From Desulfocarbo sp964620595 (GTDB taxonomy: Bacteria > Desulfobacterota > Desulfarculia > Desulfarculales > Desulfarculaceae): a stretch of DNA of 41,690 bases. Location of the stretch: assembly GCA_964620595.1 (NCBI GenBank), contig CAZUHP010000028.1:1-41690 (forward strand). The letters run 5' to 3'. Every line of letters starts with the position of its first letter. Position 1 is the first letter of the stretch. The translations under genes were made by a program, and so were the position numbers. Shown one piece after another: positions 7,173 to 14,934 of the stretch. Under the pieces are notes generated by a model. That model was not told the origin of the DNA. It saw only the letters and a list, made by a program, of their open reading frames with translations, and made no database searches.

Positions 7173-7789
7173 GACGTTGGCTCCTTTGGGCCCTTTTGGG
7201 AATCCTGTTGGCCGCCGCCGGTCCTGCCGGGGCCGGGGAGCCGGACCTGTGCCTGGCCTGCCACGGCCGCGCGGCCGGCGGCGGCCAGGTGAACCTGGCT
7301 TCCCTGGCCTGGTCCGGCCCGGTGGAGGAAGAGACCCTGTCCCTCTGCCCTGGGGTGGTGCGGGCCAAGCAGGAGCTGTTCCTCACTGAAAGCCGGCTGG
7401 TGCGGCTTTCGGCCGCCCTGGGGGAGCTGGAGGAGCGGGGGGTCCGGGTGGGGGCCCTGGCCGCGGAGCTGCACCGCCTGAGCGACCAATACCGTACCGT
7501 CCTGAACCAGCCCCTGTACTCCCTGAGCGGCCTGTCCGCCCGCCTGGGCCGCCTGCGGGCCGAGCTGGACGCCAAGGTGCAGCAGCCCTTGTGGCGGCTG
7601 CAGAGGGCGCGGGCGCGCCAGGGCTGGCTGGGGATGGCCCTGGTGGTGGGTTTGGGCCTGGTGCTGGCCGCTCTGGTGGGCTGGCGCCGGCGGCTGAGCC
7701 CGCCGCCCGAGTCCTTGCCCCTGCGCCTGGCCCGGGAGGGCCGGCTGCCCGAGGTGCTGCGCCGGAACGAGGGGGAGGATACGCAATGA
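7169..7789 (+). CDS. Membrane-anchored monoheme cytochrome c with coiled coil
   Basis: This 206-residue protein starts at a GTG that overlaps the upstream stop (GTGA). It has a signal peptide (to about residue 22), one heme motif CLACH at residues 28-32, a long charged helical region (about 65-150) likely to form a coiled coil, and a C-terminal membrane helix (about 151-171) followed by a basic tail. The heme would lie in the periplasm. It may take the place of cytochrome f/c1 or of the missing Rieske protein as electron exit from the b6 core; this is inference. I do not recognise it as a named family. Confidence 0.65.
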   Translation: MRRWLLWALLGILLAAAGPAGAGEPDLCLACHGRAAGGGQVNLASLAWSGPVEEETLSLCPGVVRAKQELFLTESRLVRLSAALGELEERGVRVGALAAELHRLSDQYRTVLNQPLYSLSGLSARLGRLRAELDAKVQQPLWRLQRARARQGWLGMALVVGLGLVLAALVGWRRRLSPPPESLPLRLAREGRLPEVLRRNEGEDTQ

Positions 7790-9429
7790 GGGTCGCTGCC
7801 CGGTTCATACTGGTGCTTTTGGTCCTGGTGGCGGCCGGCTGCAGCGATGCGCCCCCTGGCGGGAGGGGCCGGGCGCCCCGGCCGGATTTGGTGCAGGAGC
7901 GCACCAATGCGCTCCTGGTTTCCCTGCGTGCCCGCCAGGGCAAGGTGGCGGCCCTGTGCGACCTGGCGGCCAAGGCCGGCCCGGCCTTTCCGGAGCTGGC
8001 CCGCGGTTTCCTGGAGCGGGCCCTCGCCGCGGCCGAGGGGCTGGGCCACCCCCGCGCCCGGGAGCTGGCCGCGGAGCTGAGGCGCCGGGCCGCCCGGGAG
8101 GGCCGGGAGGACCTGCTGGACCAGGCCCGGGAGCTGGAGGAACTCAGCCGGGCGGCCTGGCCCCTGGCCCTGGTGGCCTGGGGCGCCCTGGTGGTGGATG
8201 CGGACCTGGCCGAGCGCGCCTTGGAGACGGGCCTGGCCCGCTGCCGGGCCAATCCCGACCCCCGCAGCCGGGGCCGGGACCTGGCCGAGCTGGTCAAGGT
8301 GTTGGCCCGCAGCGACCCGGAACGGGCCCGCCGGGTGGCCGCGGGCGTGGCTGAGCCCTTGGCCCGGGCCCGGGCCTGGCGCGGCCTGGCCGAACTCACC
8401 CGCCGCCCCCAGGACCTGGCCCGCGCCTGCCAGGCGGCCAGGCGGGCCACCGAGCCCGGGGCGGCCGCGCTTTCCCTGGCCCGGAGTGCGGCCTTGGGTT
8501 ACGAATGGGACCCCGAGGAGGGCCGGCGGCTCTTTGCCCAGGCCTTTGCCCTGGCCGGCCGGGCCACGCCTCCCCGGCGGCGGGCCTACCTGCGGGCCGA
8601 GGTGGCGGCCCGCTTGGCCCGGCTGGATCCCCGGGCCGGGTTCGACCTGGCCCGGCGGGTGGAGCCCGGCCAGGGGGTCCGCTTCAAGGTGCTGCGCCTG
8701 GTGGCCCTGGAGCTTCTGGCCAGCGACCCCGGCCTGGGCCGCCAGGTCATGGACACGGCCATCCGCGAGGCCCAGGAGCTGCCCTTGACCTATGAGCGCC
8801 ATCGCGCTATAGCCATGTTGGCTGCGGATTTGGCCCAGCCCGACCCGGCTGCGGCCCGGGCGCTCTTGGCCCGGGTGCCGGCCTCGGAGTACCTCTTGCA
8901 CGCAGAGGCCCAGGCTGCTATGGTGCTGGCCCAGGCGGCCCAAAGCCTCCCGCGGGCCGTGGCCGCAGCCCAGGGCATAGGGGACCGCTACGTGCGCCTG
9001 GGCGTGTTGGCCCGGCTGGCGGCCATCGCCATGAAAAGCGACCCGGCGCAGGGACGGGCCCTGTACCGCCGGGTGCTGGGCGAATCGGCCCGCTTGGGAG
9101 GGCTCCTGCCCCGCCGGGCCCTGATACGGGCCTGGGCCGCCCTGGACGCGGAGACTGCGGTCCGCTTGGCCGCAGAGGTCTCCCGTCCCGGCGCCAGGGC
9201 CCAAACCCTGATGATCCTGGCCAAAGTTCTGCACGAACGCGGTAATCGGGCTGGGGCCCAGTGGTGCCTGCAACTGGCCCTGGAGACAATAAAAAGAATG
9301 AATGTGCAGGAAACACTTGACAAGGTGCGTCTGCTGGGCGATATGGGCCGTGAGTGGTCTGTTATCCAGGCAGGCCAGGCAAGGAGATACTTCGCCTTGG
9401 GAGCCGAGGCGGCCGAAGATTTGGGTTGA
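7786..9429 (+). CDS. Large helical-repeat lipoprotein, function unknown
   Basis: A 547-residue protein with a clear lipoprotein signal (LVAAGC, Cys19) and a mature part made of Ala/Leu/Arg-rich helical pairs from about residue 35 to the end, like a TPR/HEAT alpha-solenoid. No cysteine heme motifs or enzymatic motifs were seen. It overlaps the cytochrome gene before it (ATGA) and ends the seven-gene operon, so it is probably a periplasm-facing scaffold for the complex. Codon use and GC content match the operon. The exact membrane and partners cannot be told from sequence. Confidence 0.6.
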   Translation: MRVAARFILVLLVLVAAGCSDAPPGGRGRAPRPDLVQERTNALLVSLRARQGKVAALCDLAAKAGPAFPELARGFLERALAAAEGLGHPRARELAAELRRRAAREGREDLLDQARELEELSRAAWPLALVAWGALVVDADLAERALETGLARCRANPDPRSRGRDLAELVKVLARSDPERARRVAAGVAEPLARARAWRGLAELTRRPQDLARACQAARRATEPGAAALSLARSAALGYEWDPEEGRRLFAQAFALAGRATPPRRRAYLRAEVAARLARLDPRAGFDLARRVEPGQGVRFKVLRLVALELLASDPGLGRQVMDTAIREAQELPLTYERHRAIAMLAADLAQPDPAAARALLARVPASEYLLHAEAQAAMVLAQAAQSLPRAVAAAQGIGDRYVRLGVLARLAAIAMKSDPAQGRALYRRVLGESARLGGLLPRRALIRAWAALDAETAVRLAAEVSRPGARAQTLMILAKVLHERGNRAGAQWCLQLALETIKRMNVQETLDKVRLLGDMGREWSVIQAGQARRYFALGAEAAEDLG

Positions 9430-9486
9430 ACCAGCCATGTAAGGGTTTGTTCCCTGTTCTGGCAGCAAACGTAAGGAGGAAACGCT

Positions 9487-9672
9487 ATGTTCATGGTCAA
9501 GGTTGACGCAGACAAGTGCGTGGGCGACGAGGAATGCGTGGAGGTCTGCCCGGTGGACGTTTATGAGATGCAGGACGGCAAGGCGGTTCCGGTGAACGCC
9601 GACGAGTGCCTGGGCTGCGAGAGCTGCATCGAGGTGTGCGAGAACGACGCCATTACGGTGACCGAGGTCTAG
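9487..9672 (+). CDS. Ferredoxin with one altered cluster-binding motif
   Basis: A 61-residue ferredoxin preceded by an AAGGAGG site. The second motif, CLGCESCIEVC, supplies four cysteines for a [4Fe-4S] cluster, although the usual final Pro is Glu. In the first motif, CVGDEECVEVCP, the second cysteine is replaced by Asp. Such sites in other ferredoxins carry an Asp-ligated [4Fe-4S] or a [3Fe-4S] cluster that interconvert. Small ferredoxins of this type often lie near dsr genes in sulfate reducers and may feed electrons to sulfite reductase or to the DsrK-like protein. It is 57 bp after the operon and may be cotranscribed. Confidence 0.9.
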   Translation: MFMVKVDADKCVGDEECVEVCPVDVYEMQDGKAVPVNADECLGCESCIEVCENDAITVTEV

Positions 9673-9698
9673 GCCTCCCAAGACACTTAGTTGTCACG

Positions 9699-9734
9699 CT
9701 TCGCCGCCGGGTGCCCGGCGGCGAAGTCTTTTTG
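9699..9734 (+). terminator. Intrinsic terminator after the ferredoxin
   Basis: A 12-13 bp GC-rich stem (arms 9699-9711 and 9714-9726) is followed directly by tcttttt. This is a textbook rho-independent terminator for the plus-strand operon ending with the ferredoxin. Confidence 0.9.
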
Positions 9735-9750
9735 GGGGACAAGAGGGACG

Positions 9751-9808
9751 GCCAGCCGCCACCGCGGCTGGCCGCGCGGAAAAGCCCGCCCACAGATGGG
9801 CGGGCTTT
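9751..9808. terminator. Two further hairpins between convergent genes
   Basis: A 9-bp stem at 9751-9772 (gccagccgc/gcggctggc) is followed by a 12-bp stem at 9781-9808 (aaagcccgccca/tgggcgggcttt) with a 4-nt loop. The second has A residues on one side and T residues on the other, so it could terminate transcription from either direction. They separate the ferredoxin from the convergent cytochrome c3 gene. Confidence 0.6.
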
Positions 9809-9845
9809 CGCATGGCGCAAGACCCCCTGCGCCTGTTTGGCCACT

Positions 9846-9879
9846 AAAAAGGCCGGCCCCCTTGGCGGGAGCCGGCCTT
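9846..9879 (-). terminator. Intrinsic terminator of the cytochrome c3 gene
   Basis: Read on the minus strand, a 9-bp stem aaggccggc/gccggcctt (9879-9871 with 9857-9849) ends in a run of five T residues. It lies 21 bp after the cytochrome c3 stop. Confidence 0.88.
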
Positions 9880-9899
9880 GATTCTCTTGTCCTAGGCCC

Positions 9900-10319
9900 T
9901 TACTTCTTCTTCTTGGGATGGCACTGGTTGCACTTGGTGGGACCCTTCTTGAGCTTCTTGTGGCAGGTACGGCAGTTCTTGTGGAAAGCGTTGTACAGGC
10001 TCAGCATCTTGCCCTGGTTCTTCTTGGGCGACTTGTGGCAGACACCGCAATCCTGCACCTTGTCGCCTTCCTTCCACACATTCTTGCCGTCCTTGATCAC
10101 GTGGTGGCACTCGGTGCACTGGATCTTGTAGTCCACCGAATGCTTCTTGTGGTTAAAGGTCACGATGGACTTGGTGTGCTTCTTGAAAACAGGGCTCTTC
10201 AGTTGAATCACGTCAGGCACTTTGCCTGATTTGGTGGTCTGGGCAATGGCCCCGCTACCCATCATCATGGCCGCGGCAAAGGCGATCATGATTGCGATCG
10301 CAATAATACCCTTCTTCAT
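9900..10319 (-). CDS. Periplasmic tetraheme cytochrome c3
   Basis: A 139-residue protein with a signal peptide ending near residue 26 and four CxxCH motifs (Cys68, Cys91, Cys116 and Cys130). The sequence FNHKKHSVDYKIQCTECHH places axial His ligands in the class III cytochrome c3 pattern, and the many lysines around the hemes fit the type I form. Type I c3 accepts electrons from periplasmic hydrogenases and formate dehydrogenases and passes them to membrane complexes such as Qrc, Tmc or Dsr-type complexes. It is a single-gene unit with its own promoter, GGGGAGGA ribosome site and terminator, facing the DsrMKJ-b6 operon, a possible partner. GC content is lower than in the neighbours. Confidence 0.95.
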   Translation of the reverse strand: MKKGIIAIAIMIAFAAAMMMGSGAIAQTTKSGKVPDVIQLKSPVFKKHTKSIVTFNHKKHSVDYKIQCTECHHVIKDGKNVWKEGDKVQDCGVCHKSPKKNQGKMLSLYNAFHKNCRTCHKKLKKGPTKCNQCHPKKKK

Positions 10320-10385
10320 GTTGATTACTTCCTCCCCTGCATTGGACTAATGAAACAAGAGAAAAGCTTCACGATCTTTGCCCCC

Positions 10386-10415
10386 CTTATAGCGCTGTGC
10401 GGCGAGATTTGTCAA
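10386..10415 (-). promoter_or_regulatory. Sigma-70 promoter of the cytochrome c3 gene
   Basis: On the minus strand TTGACA (10415-10410) and TATAAG (10391-10386) are separated by 18 bp. The -35 box is perfect and the -10 box has five of six matches. The predicted leader is about 60 nt. This is the strongest sigma-70-like promoter in the window and fits high constitutive expression of an abundant periplasmic carrier. Confidence 0.8.
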
Positions 10416-10464
10416 GGGCTTTTCCGGCAGAGCCCTTTGGGAAAAGCTCCGAAAAGCTACTAGC

Positions 10465-11316
10465 TTATGCGGAATCTTTTCCCTGGGGAGCCTGGGGCGG
10501 CCCTTGCTCGGCCGCCTTAACCTCCTCCCACAGGGCGTCCATCTGGTCCAGGTCCAGGTCCTCCAGGTTCAGGCCCCGCTGCCGGGCCAGGGCCTCCAGG
10601 GCGCCAAACCGCTGTTGAAAGCGGGTGTTTGCCTGCCTCAGCGCCTGCTCGGCCCCCAGGCCGCGGTGGCGGGCCCACTGGGCCCAGGTGAAGAGCAGGT
10701 CCCCCAGCTCCCGCCGGGCGGAGTCCTGGTCCGGGGCCTCGGCCAGCTCCCGGGTCTCCTCCTGGACCTTTTGCCACACCTGGCCGGCGTCGGCCCAGTC
10801 GAATCCCACCCGGGCGGCCCGCTGGCCCAGGCGCTGGGCGCGCACCAGGGCGGGCGATGCCTGGGGCACGCTGTCCAGGAGCCCCTCGCCCCCGGTCTTT
10901 CCCGCCCCCTCCCGCGCTTGGCGCTCCTGGGCCTTGACCCGGCCCCACAGGCCTCGGACCTCCTCGGCGCTCTGGACCTTCATCTCGCCGAACACGTGGG
11001 GGTGGCGGCGGGTCATCTTGTCCACCACCTGGTCTATGACCTGGGCCAGGTCGAAGTGGCCGGCCTCGGCAAAGAGGTTGGTCATGAACACCACCTGGAA
11101 CAAGAGGTCGCCCAGTTCGGCCAGGGCCTCGGCCGCATCGCCGGACTCCACCGCCTCCACTGCCTCGTAGGCTTCTTCCAAGATATAGGGGGCCACGCTT
11201 TGGGTGGTCTGCTCCCGGTCCCAGGGGCAGCCGTCCGGCGCGCGCAGGCGGCGCACCAGCTCCAAAAGCCGGCCCAGGGCCTCCCCGGCCCTCTGGTCGC
11301 CCTTATCCTGGCTCAT
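10465..11316 (-). CDS. mazG: Nucleoside triphosphate pyrophosphohydrolase MazG
   Basis: The 283-residue protein has the two-domain MazG layout. The first domain contains the signature LRAPDGCPWDREQT followed by EEAYEAVEA and ELGDLLFQVVF, whose acidic residues bind Mg2+. The second repeats this pattern in a weaker form (EETRELAEA, ELGDLLF). MazG hydrolyses NTPs and dNTPs to monophosphates plus pyrophosphate and clears damaged nucleotides. The start overlaps the end of cvpA by four bases, so the two form an operon transcribed leftwards. The spacer to the cytochrome c3 gene contains that gene's promoter, so c3 is not dependent on this operon. Confidence 0.94.
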   Translation of the reverse strand: MSQDKGDQRAGEALGRLLELVRRLRAPDGCPWDREQTTQSVAPYILEEAYEAVEAVESGDAAEALAELGDLLFQVVFMTNLFAEAGHFDLAQVIDQVVDKMTRRHPHVFGEMKVQSAEEVRGLWGRVKAQERQAREGAGKTGGEGLLDSVPQASPALVRAQRLGQRAARVGFDWADAGQVWQKVQEETRELAEAPDQDSARRELGDLLFTWAQWARHRGLGAEQALRQANTRFQQRFGALEALARQRGLNLEDLDLDQMDALWEEVKAAEQGPPQAPQGKDSA

Positions 11317-11873
11317 GAGTTGGGGCCTTGGCCCTTGGGTTTGGGTGGGTTCTTGAGGCGCTGGATGCGCTTTTGCAGGTCCACGGTGAACTCGTCGGGC
11401 ACCAGGTCCACCACGAATTCACCGGCGCGCAGCACGTAGGGCGTCATGAAGGAGCCCTCCAGCATGCGGGGCAGCTTGAAGGGGATGATGAGCACCACCA
11501 GGTGCAGGAGGATGTAGCAGACCAGTACGCCCTTGAGCAGCCCCACCCCGGCGCCGGCCAGGCGGTCCAGGCTGGAGAAGGGGCCGGCGTTCACCAGGCG
11601 GGAGAGGGCCAGGCCCAGGTAGGTGAAAAAGATGAATATGAGGGCCAGGATGATGCCAAAGGCCACCACCTCCCACCATACGCTCTTGGAACCGGCCAGC
11701 TCGCCCAGGAACTTGCCCAGGGGCTCGTACGCCATGGCGCTCACCATCACCGCGGCCACCACCCCGGCCAAGCCCATGACCTCCCGCACGAAACCCCGCA
11801 TGAGCGCCCGTACCAGAAAAAAGGCCAGCAAGGCCATCAGGCTCAGGTCGAGGATGTTGGGGCCCGAATCCAT
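11313..11873 (-). CDS. CvpA family membrane protein
   Basis: The 186-residue protein has four hydrophobic helices (about residues 7-27, 30-50, 65-90 and 110-132) and the RGFVREVMGL motif of the CvpA / colicin V production family. These inner-membrane proteins are widespread and linked with envelope stress and, in E. coli, with colicin V production; the molecular role is unsettled. The hydrophilic tail ends in PPKPKGQG. It is the first gene of the cvpA-mazG pair and faces yjbQ divergently across 160 bp (11874-12033), where promoters for both sides should lie but none is convincing. Confidence 0.88.
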   Translation of the reverse strand: MDSGPNILDLSLMALLAFFLVRALMRGFVREVMGLAGVVAAVMVSAMAYEPLGKFLGELAGSKSVWWEVVAFGIILALIFIFFTYLGLALSRLVNAGPFSSLDRLAGAGVGLLKGVLVCYILLHLVVLIIPFKLPRMLEGSFMTPYVLRAGEFVVDLVPDEFTVDLQKRIQRLKNPPKPKGQGPNS

Positions 11874-12033
11874 GGCCTATTGCTCTAGCATGGGCGCTAT
11901 GGCCTGTCAAGCCTCCGTGGAGATTGTGAAAAAAAATTAATTAGTCAAAACGGCAAGTTAAAACTCAGGCTCGGTCTGGGGCTTGGATATGTTTCCCTTG
12001 CCCGCCCCTGGCGGCTGTGGTAAAGGTTTGATC

Positions 12034-12459
12034 ATGGCGTGTCATTTCGTTACCTTGGAGCTGCCGGGTAGCGCGGACACCGATATCCACGACGTCACCT
12101 CCCAGGTGGCAGAGGCGGTGGCGCAGAGCGGTGTGCGCGAGGGGCTGGTCACGGTGCACGTGGCCGGATCCACCGGGGCGGTCACCACCATTGAGTACGA
12201 GTCCGGCGCCTTGGCCGACCTCCAGGCCCTGCTGGAGCGGCTGGCTCCGGCCGGGGGCCGCTATGCCCACAACGAGCGCTGGCACGACGGGAACGGCTAT
12301 TCCCACCTGCGGGCGGCGCTCATGGGGCCCTCGCTGTCGGTGCCGGTTAGGGAGGGACGGCCCCTGTTGGGGACCTGGCAACAGATCATCGTGCTGGACT
12401 TCGACAACAAGCCGCGCCGGCGCCAGGTGACCATCCAGGTGCTGGGAGGCGACGCCTGA
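12034..12459 (+). CDS. YjbQ/UPF0047 family protein
   Basis: A 141-residue protein with the family pattern GSTGAVTTIEYESG, a His-rich middle (HNERWHDGNGYSHLRAAL) and the C-terminal LGTWQQIIVLDFD segment. Members form trimers and YjbQ of E. coli has been linked to a weak thiamin phosphate synthase activity; the physiological role is not settled. The start at 12034 (MACHFVTLEL) is preferred over an in-frame ATG at 11983 because the longer form adds residues outside the family fold. It is followed after 2 bp by phoH, forming the head of the plus-strand housekeeping block. Confidence 0.85.
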   Translation: MACHFVTLELPGSADTDIHDVTSQVAEAVAQSGVREGLVTVHVAGSTGAVTTIEYESGALADLQALLERLAPAGGRYAHNERWHDGNGYSHLRAALMGPSLSVPVREGRPLLGTWQQIIVLDFDNKPRRRQVTIQVLGGDA

Positions 12460-12461
12460 CC

Positions 12462-13421
12462 ATGCCTGCCGCCGGCGAGCTGCGCTTGAGCTTCGAAGAC
12501 CCGGAGGCATTGCGCACCCTGCTGGGCGCGCGCGACGCCCATCTGCGGGTGGTGGCCGAATCCACCGGCGCCAAGGCGCGTAGCCGCGGCGGCGAGATCG
12601 TGCTCAGCGGCGCGCCCGAGGAGACCGAGCTGGCCGGCCAGGTGCTCAGCCAGCTCTACGACCTCATCCGCCAGGGCTTCCCGGTGTACGAGATGGACGT
12701 GGAGTTCGCGGTGCGCATCCTGGCCGCGGACGCCAACGCCTCGCTCAAGGACGTGTTCCTGGACCAGATATACCTCACCGGCAAAAAGCGCATCATAAGC
12801 CCCAAGACGCTCACCCAAAAGGCCTACATGGAGGCCATCCGCCACAACGACATCGTCTTCGGCATCGGCCCGGCCGGCACCGGCAAGACCTATCTGGCCA
12901 TGGCCATGGCGGTGGACGCCCTGGTGAAGGGCAAGGTGGACCGGATCGTGCTGGCCCGCCCCGCGGTGGAGGCCGGCGAGAAGCTCGGTTTTTTGCCCGG
13001 CGATTTGGCCGAGAAGGTGAACCCCTACCTGCGGCCGCTCTACGACGCCCTGCACGACATGATGGACTTCGAGAAGACCCAGCGCCTCATGGGCAAGGGG
13101 GTGATCGAGGTGGCGCCCCTGGCCTTCATGCGCGGCCGCACCCTGAACTCCTCCTTCGTGATCCTGGACGAGGCCCAGAACGCCACCAGCGAGCAGATGA
13201 AGATGTTTCTCACCCGCCTGGGCTATGATTCCCAGGCCGTGGTCACCGGGGACATCACCCAGGTGGACCTGCCCAACGGCACCACCTCGGGCCTGGCCGA
13301 GGCCCGGCGCATCCTGGCGGACATACCGGGCATCGTGTTCTTGTATTTCAGCGAGGCCGACGTGGTGCGCCACCGCCTGGTGCGCGATATCATTCGCGCC
13401 TATGAGCAGGAGAGCGTGTAG
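12462..13421 (+). CDS. PhoH-like ATPase (YbeZ family)
   Basis: This 319-residue protein has a KH-like N-terminal region and a PhoH ATPase domain with Walker A GPAGTGKTYLA and Walker B ILDEAQNAT. The family (YbeZ in E. coli) works next to the endoribonuclease YbeY in ribosome and RNA maturation, and the pair is usually adjacent. Here ybeY is the next but one gene, separated by a transglutaminase-like lipoprotein gene. Length and motifs are normal. It starts 2 bp after yjbQ, so the two are probably coupled. Confidence 0.94.
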   Translation: MPAAGELRLSFEDPEALRTLLGARDAHLRVVAESTGAKARSRGGEIVLSGAPEETELAGQVLSQLYDLIRQGFPVYEMDVEFAVRILAADANASLKDVFLDQIYLTGKKRIISPKTLTQKAYMEAIRHNDIVFGIGPAGTGKTYLAMAMAVDALVKGKVDRIVLARPAVEAGEKLGFLPGDLAEKVNPYLRPLYDALHDMMDFEKTQRLMGKGVIEVAPLAFMRGRTLNSSFVILDEAQNATSEQMKMFLTRLGYDSQAVVTGDITQVDLPNGTTSGLAEARRILADIPGIVFLYFSEADVVRHRLVRDIIRAYEQESV

Positions 13422-13444
13422 GCCGAGCAAGAAGGGGGATGGCC

Positions 13445-14464
13445 ATGAGAACGCGGTTGCAATCCTGGGGGGTGGCTGCATCCTTGCTCTTGGCGGCCTG
13501 GTTGTTTGCGGGATGTGCAATCAGCTACCAAAAAGCCGATGCCTACTGGGTAAAAAAATATGATTACACCGCTCCCGCCAAGGATCGTCTCTCCAGGCAG
13601 GCCAATGTCCTGTTTGGGAAAATAGCCCGAAAGAATGGGGAGCTTGCCGCGCAGTTAGCCAAGCTGCCCGCCTTCTCCCAGGGCATTGACCAGGCTGACC
13701 TCCACGCCCTGGAAGTGATTCAACAAACGATCCAGGGCCTGACTTTCCCGGAAGGCTTTCCCCGGAACAGGGGCGATGACAAAGTGGTCAACTGGCTGGC
13801 CTGCATGACCGAGGACGGCCTGCTGCATGACGCCAAGCGCTATAGCCCGTCCTTGGAGGTTTGGGTCTGGGCGATCGAGGACGGCAATTATAGAGTCGAG
13901 TGCATGCGGGATGATTTTTGCGGCCTGGTCGACCTGGCCCAGGCGCTCTCGGACTGCCGCCAGGCCCGCCTGGCCATGACCATCGCGGCCTGGGGCGTCA
14001 TGGACTCCCCGCGCTGGAGTGACTTCGACACGGTGACCGCCAGGCTGAACCGGCCGGAGTTGGTCGATCGGTACCAAGTCATCAAGTTTTCCTACGCGAC
14101 CACCGGCCAGGGGTACGGTTGCGGGGGAGTGGACATATCAGGCAGCACCGCCGGGTGCAGCCCTGCCTACATCTTTGGGGCGGGACGGGGCAATTGCGCC
14201 GCTTACACCACCTTTGCGGTCCACGCGCTCAGGAAAGCGGGCTATGAAGCGTATCCTGTGAAGGTATATTCGCAGTGGCCCTACTGGTTCGCGCCCGGGG
14301 CGATGATCCGTGACTATCACTACCTGACCCTGTATAGAAGCGACGGCAAGTGGTACATCCTGGACAACGGGAGAGGCGGCGGCCCCAGGGGCATCGCGGG
14401 TCCCTATGACAAGCCCGAGGATATGCCGTACCGGATCATGGATATTGAGCGGGAGGGGCGGTGA
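13445..14464 (+). CDS. Transglutaminase-like cysteine protease family lipoprotein
   Basis: A 339-residue lipoprotein with signal peptide and lipobox LFAGC (Cys24). The C-terminal third contains RGNCAAYTTFAVHALRKAG (Cys251), DYHYLTLY (His292) and ILDNGR (Asp307), which fits the Cys-His-Asp triad of transglutaminase-like peptidases. The ATG at 13445 is favoured over 13439 because AAGGGGG would sit too close to the latter. It stands between phoH and ybeY, which are usually close partners. GC content is visibly lower and codon use less biased than in both neighbours, which suggests later insertion. Substrate unknown; a periplasmic peptidase or cross-linking role is possible. Confidence 0.7.
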   Translation: MRTRLQSWGVAASLLLAAWLFAGCAISYQKADAYWVKKYDYTAPAKDRLSRQANVLFGKIARKNGELAAQLAKLPAFSQGIDQADLHALEVIQQTIQGLTFPEGFPRNRGDDKVVNWLACMTEDGLLHDAKRYSPSLEVWVWAIEDGNYRVECMRDDFCGLVDLAQALSDCRQARLAMTIAAWGVMDSPRWSDFDTVTARLNRPELVDRYQVIKFSYATTGQGYGCGGVDISGSTAGCSPAYIFGAGRGNCAAYTTFAVHALRKAGYEAYPVKVYSQWPYWFAPGAMIRDYHYLTLYRSDGKWYILDNGRGGGPRGIAGPYDKPEDMPYRIMDIEREGR

Positions 14465-14934
14465 GGATCCTGTTGGACCTGAAACCCGGCTTGCACCCGG
14501 AGCCGAGCCTGCACCTGGAGCCCGAGGCCATCGTGAGCCGGGTGGAACGGGTGCTGACCGCCCTGGAGCTGGGGCCGGAGGCCGAGTTGTCCCTGGTCAT
14601 CTGCGGCGACCAGGAGATCGCCGAACTGAACCGGCAATACCTGGGCCGGCGCGGCCCCACCAATGTCATCGCCTTTCCCCAGCAGGAGGGCGAGCTGGCC
14701 GGTCTCACTCCCGGCCTTCTGGGCGACGTGGTGGTGAGCGCCGAGACCGCCGCCCGCGAGGCCGGGGAGAACGGCCTGGACCCGGAGGAACACCTGGTGC
14801 GGCTTTTGATCCACGGGGTGTTGCACCTGTTGGGCCATGACCACGTACACGACGAAAAGGAGGCCCGGGCCATGGAGGAGCTCACCGAGCGGCTCCTGGT
14901 TGAATCCGCCGGGCCCATTAAGGAGGAGGCATAG
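14461..14934 (+). CDS. ybeY: Endoribonuclease YbeY (rRNA maturation factor)
   Basis: A 157-residue protein with the zinc-binding motif HGVLHLLGHDH in the order H-x3-H-x5-H. YbeY is a single-strand-specific endoribonuclease acting in 16S rRNA 3'-end maturation and ribosome quality control. It begins with GTG at 14461, overlapping the stop of the transglutaminase-like gene (GTGA), and ends with a stop that overlaps the GTG of pdxJ by one base. The tight joints mean cotranscription with both neighbours. Confidence 0.94.
   Translation: MRILLDLKPGLHPEPSLHLEPEAIVSRVERVLTALELGPEAELSLVICGDQEIAELNRQYLGRRGPTNVIAFPQQEGELAGLTPGLLGDVVVSAETAAREAGENGLDPEEHLVRLLIHGVLHLLGHDHVHDEKEARAMEELTERLLVESAGPIKEEA

Noticed and set aside
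7786..9429. Lipoprotein considered as a heme or enzyme subunit
   Set aside because: No CxxCH motifs, no metal-binding clusters and no catalytic motif; only helical repeats are supported.
6904..9681. Very long open frame of 925 codons on the minus strand
   Set aside because: It runs opposite to the operon genes. Its translation is Pro/Gly/Ala/Arg-rich without domains, as expected for an antisense frame in high-GC DNA.
9751..9879. Series of palindromes considered as a CRISPR-like or REP array
   Set aside because: The stems differ in sequence and spacing and are better explained as terminators of the convergent genes.
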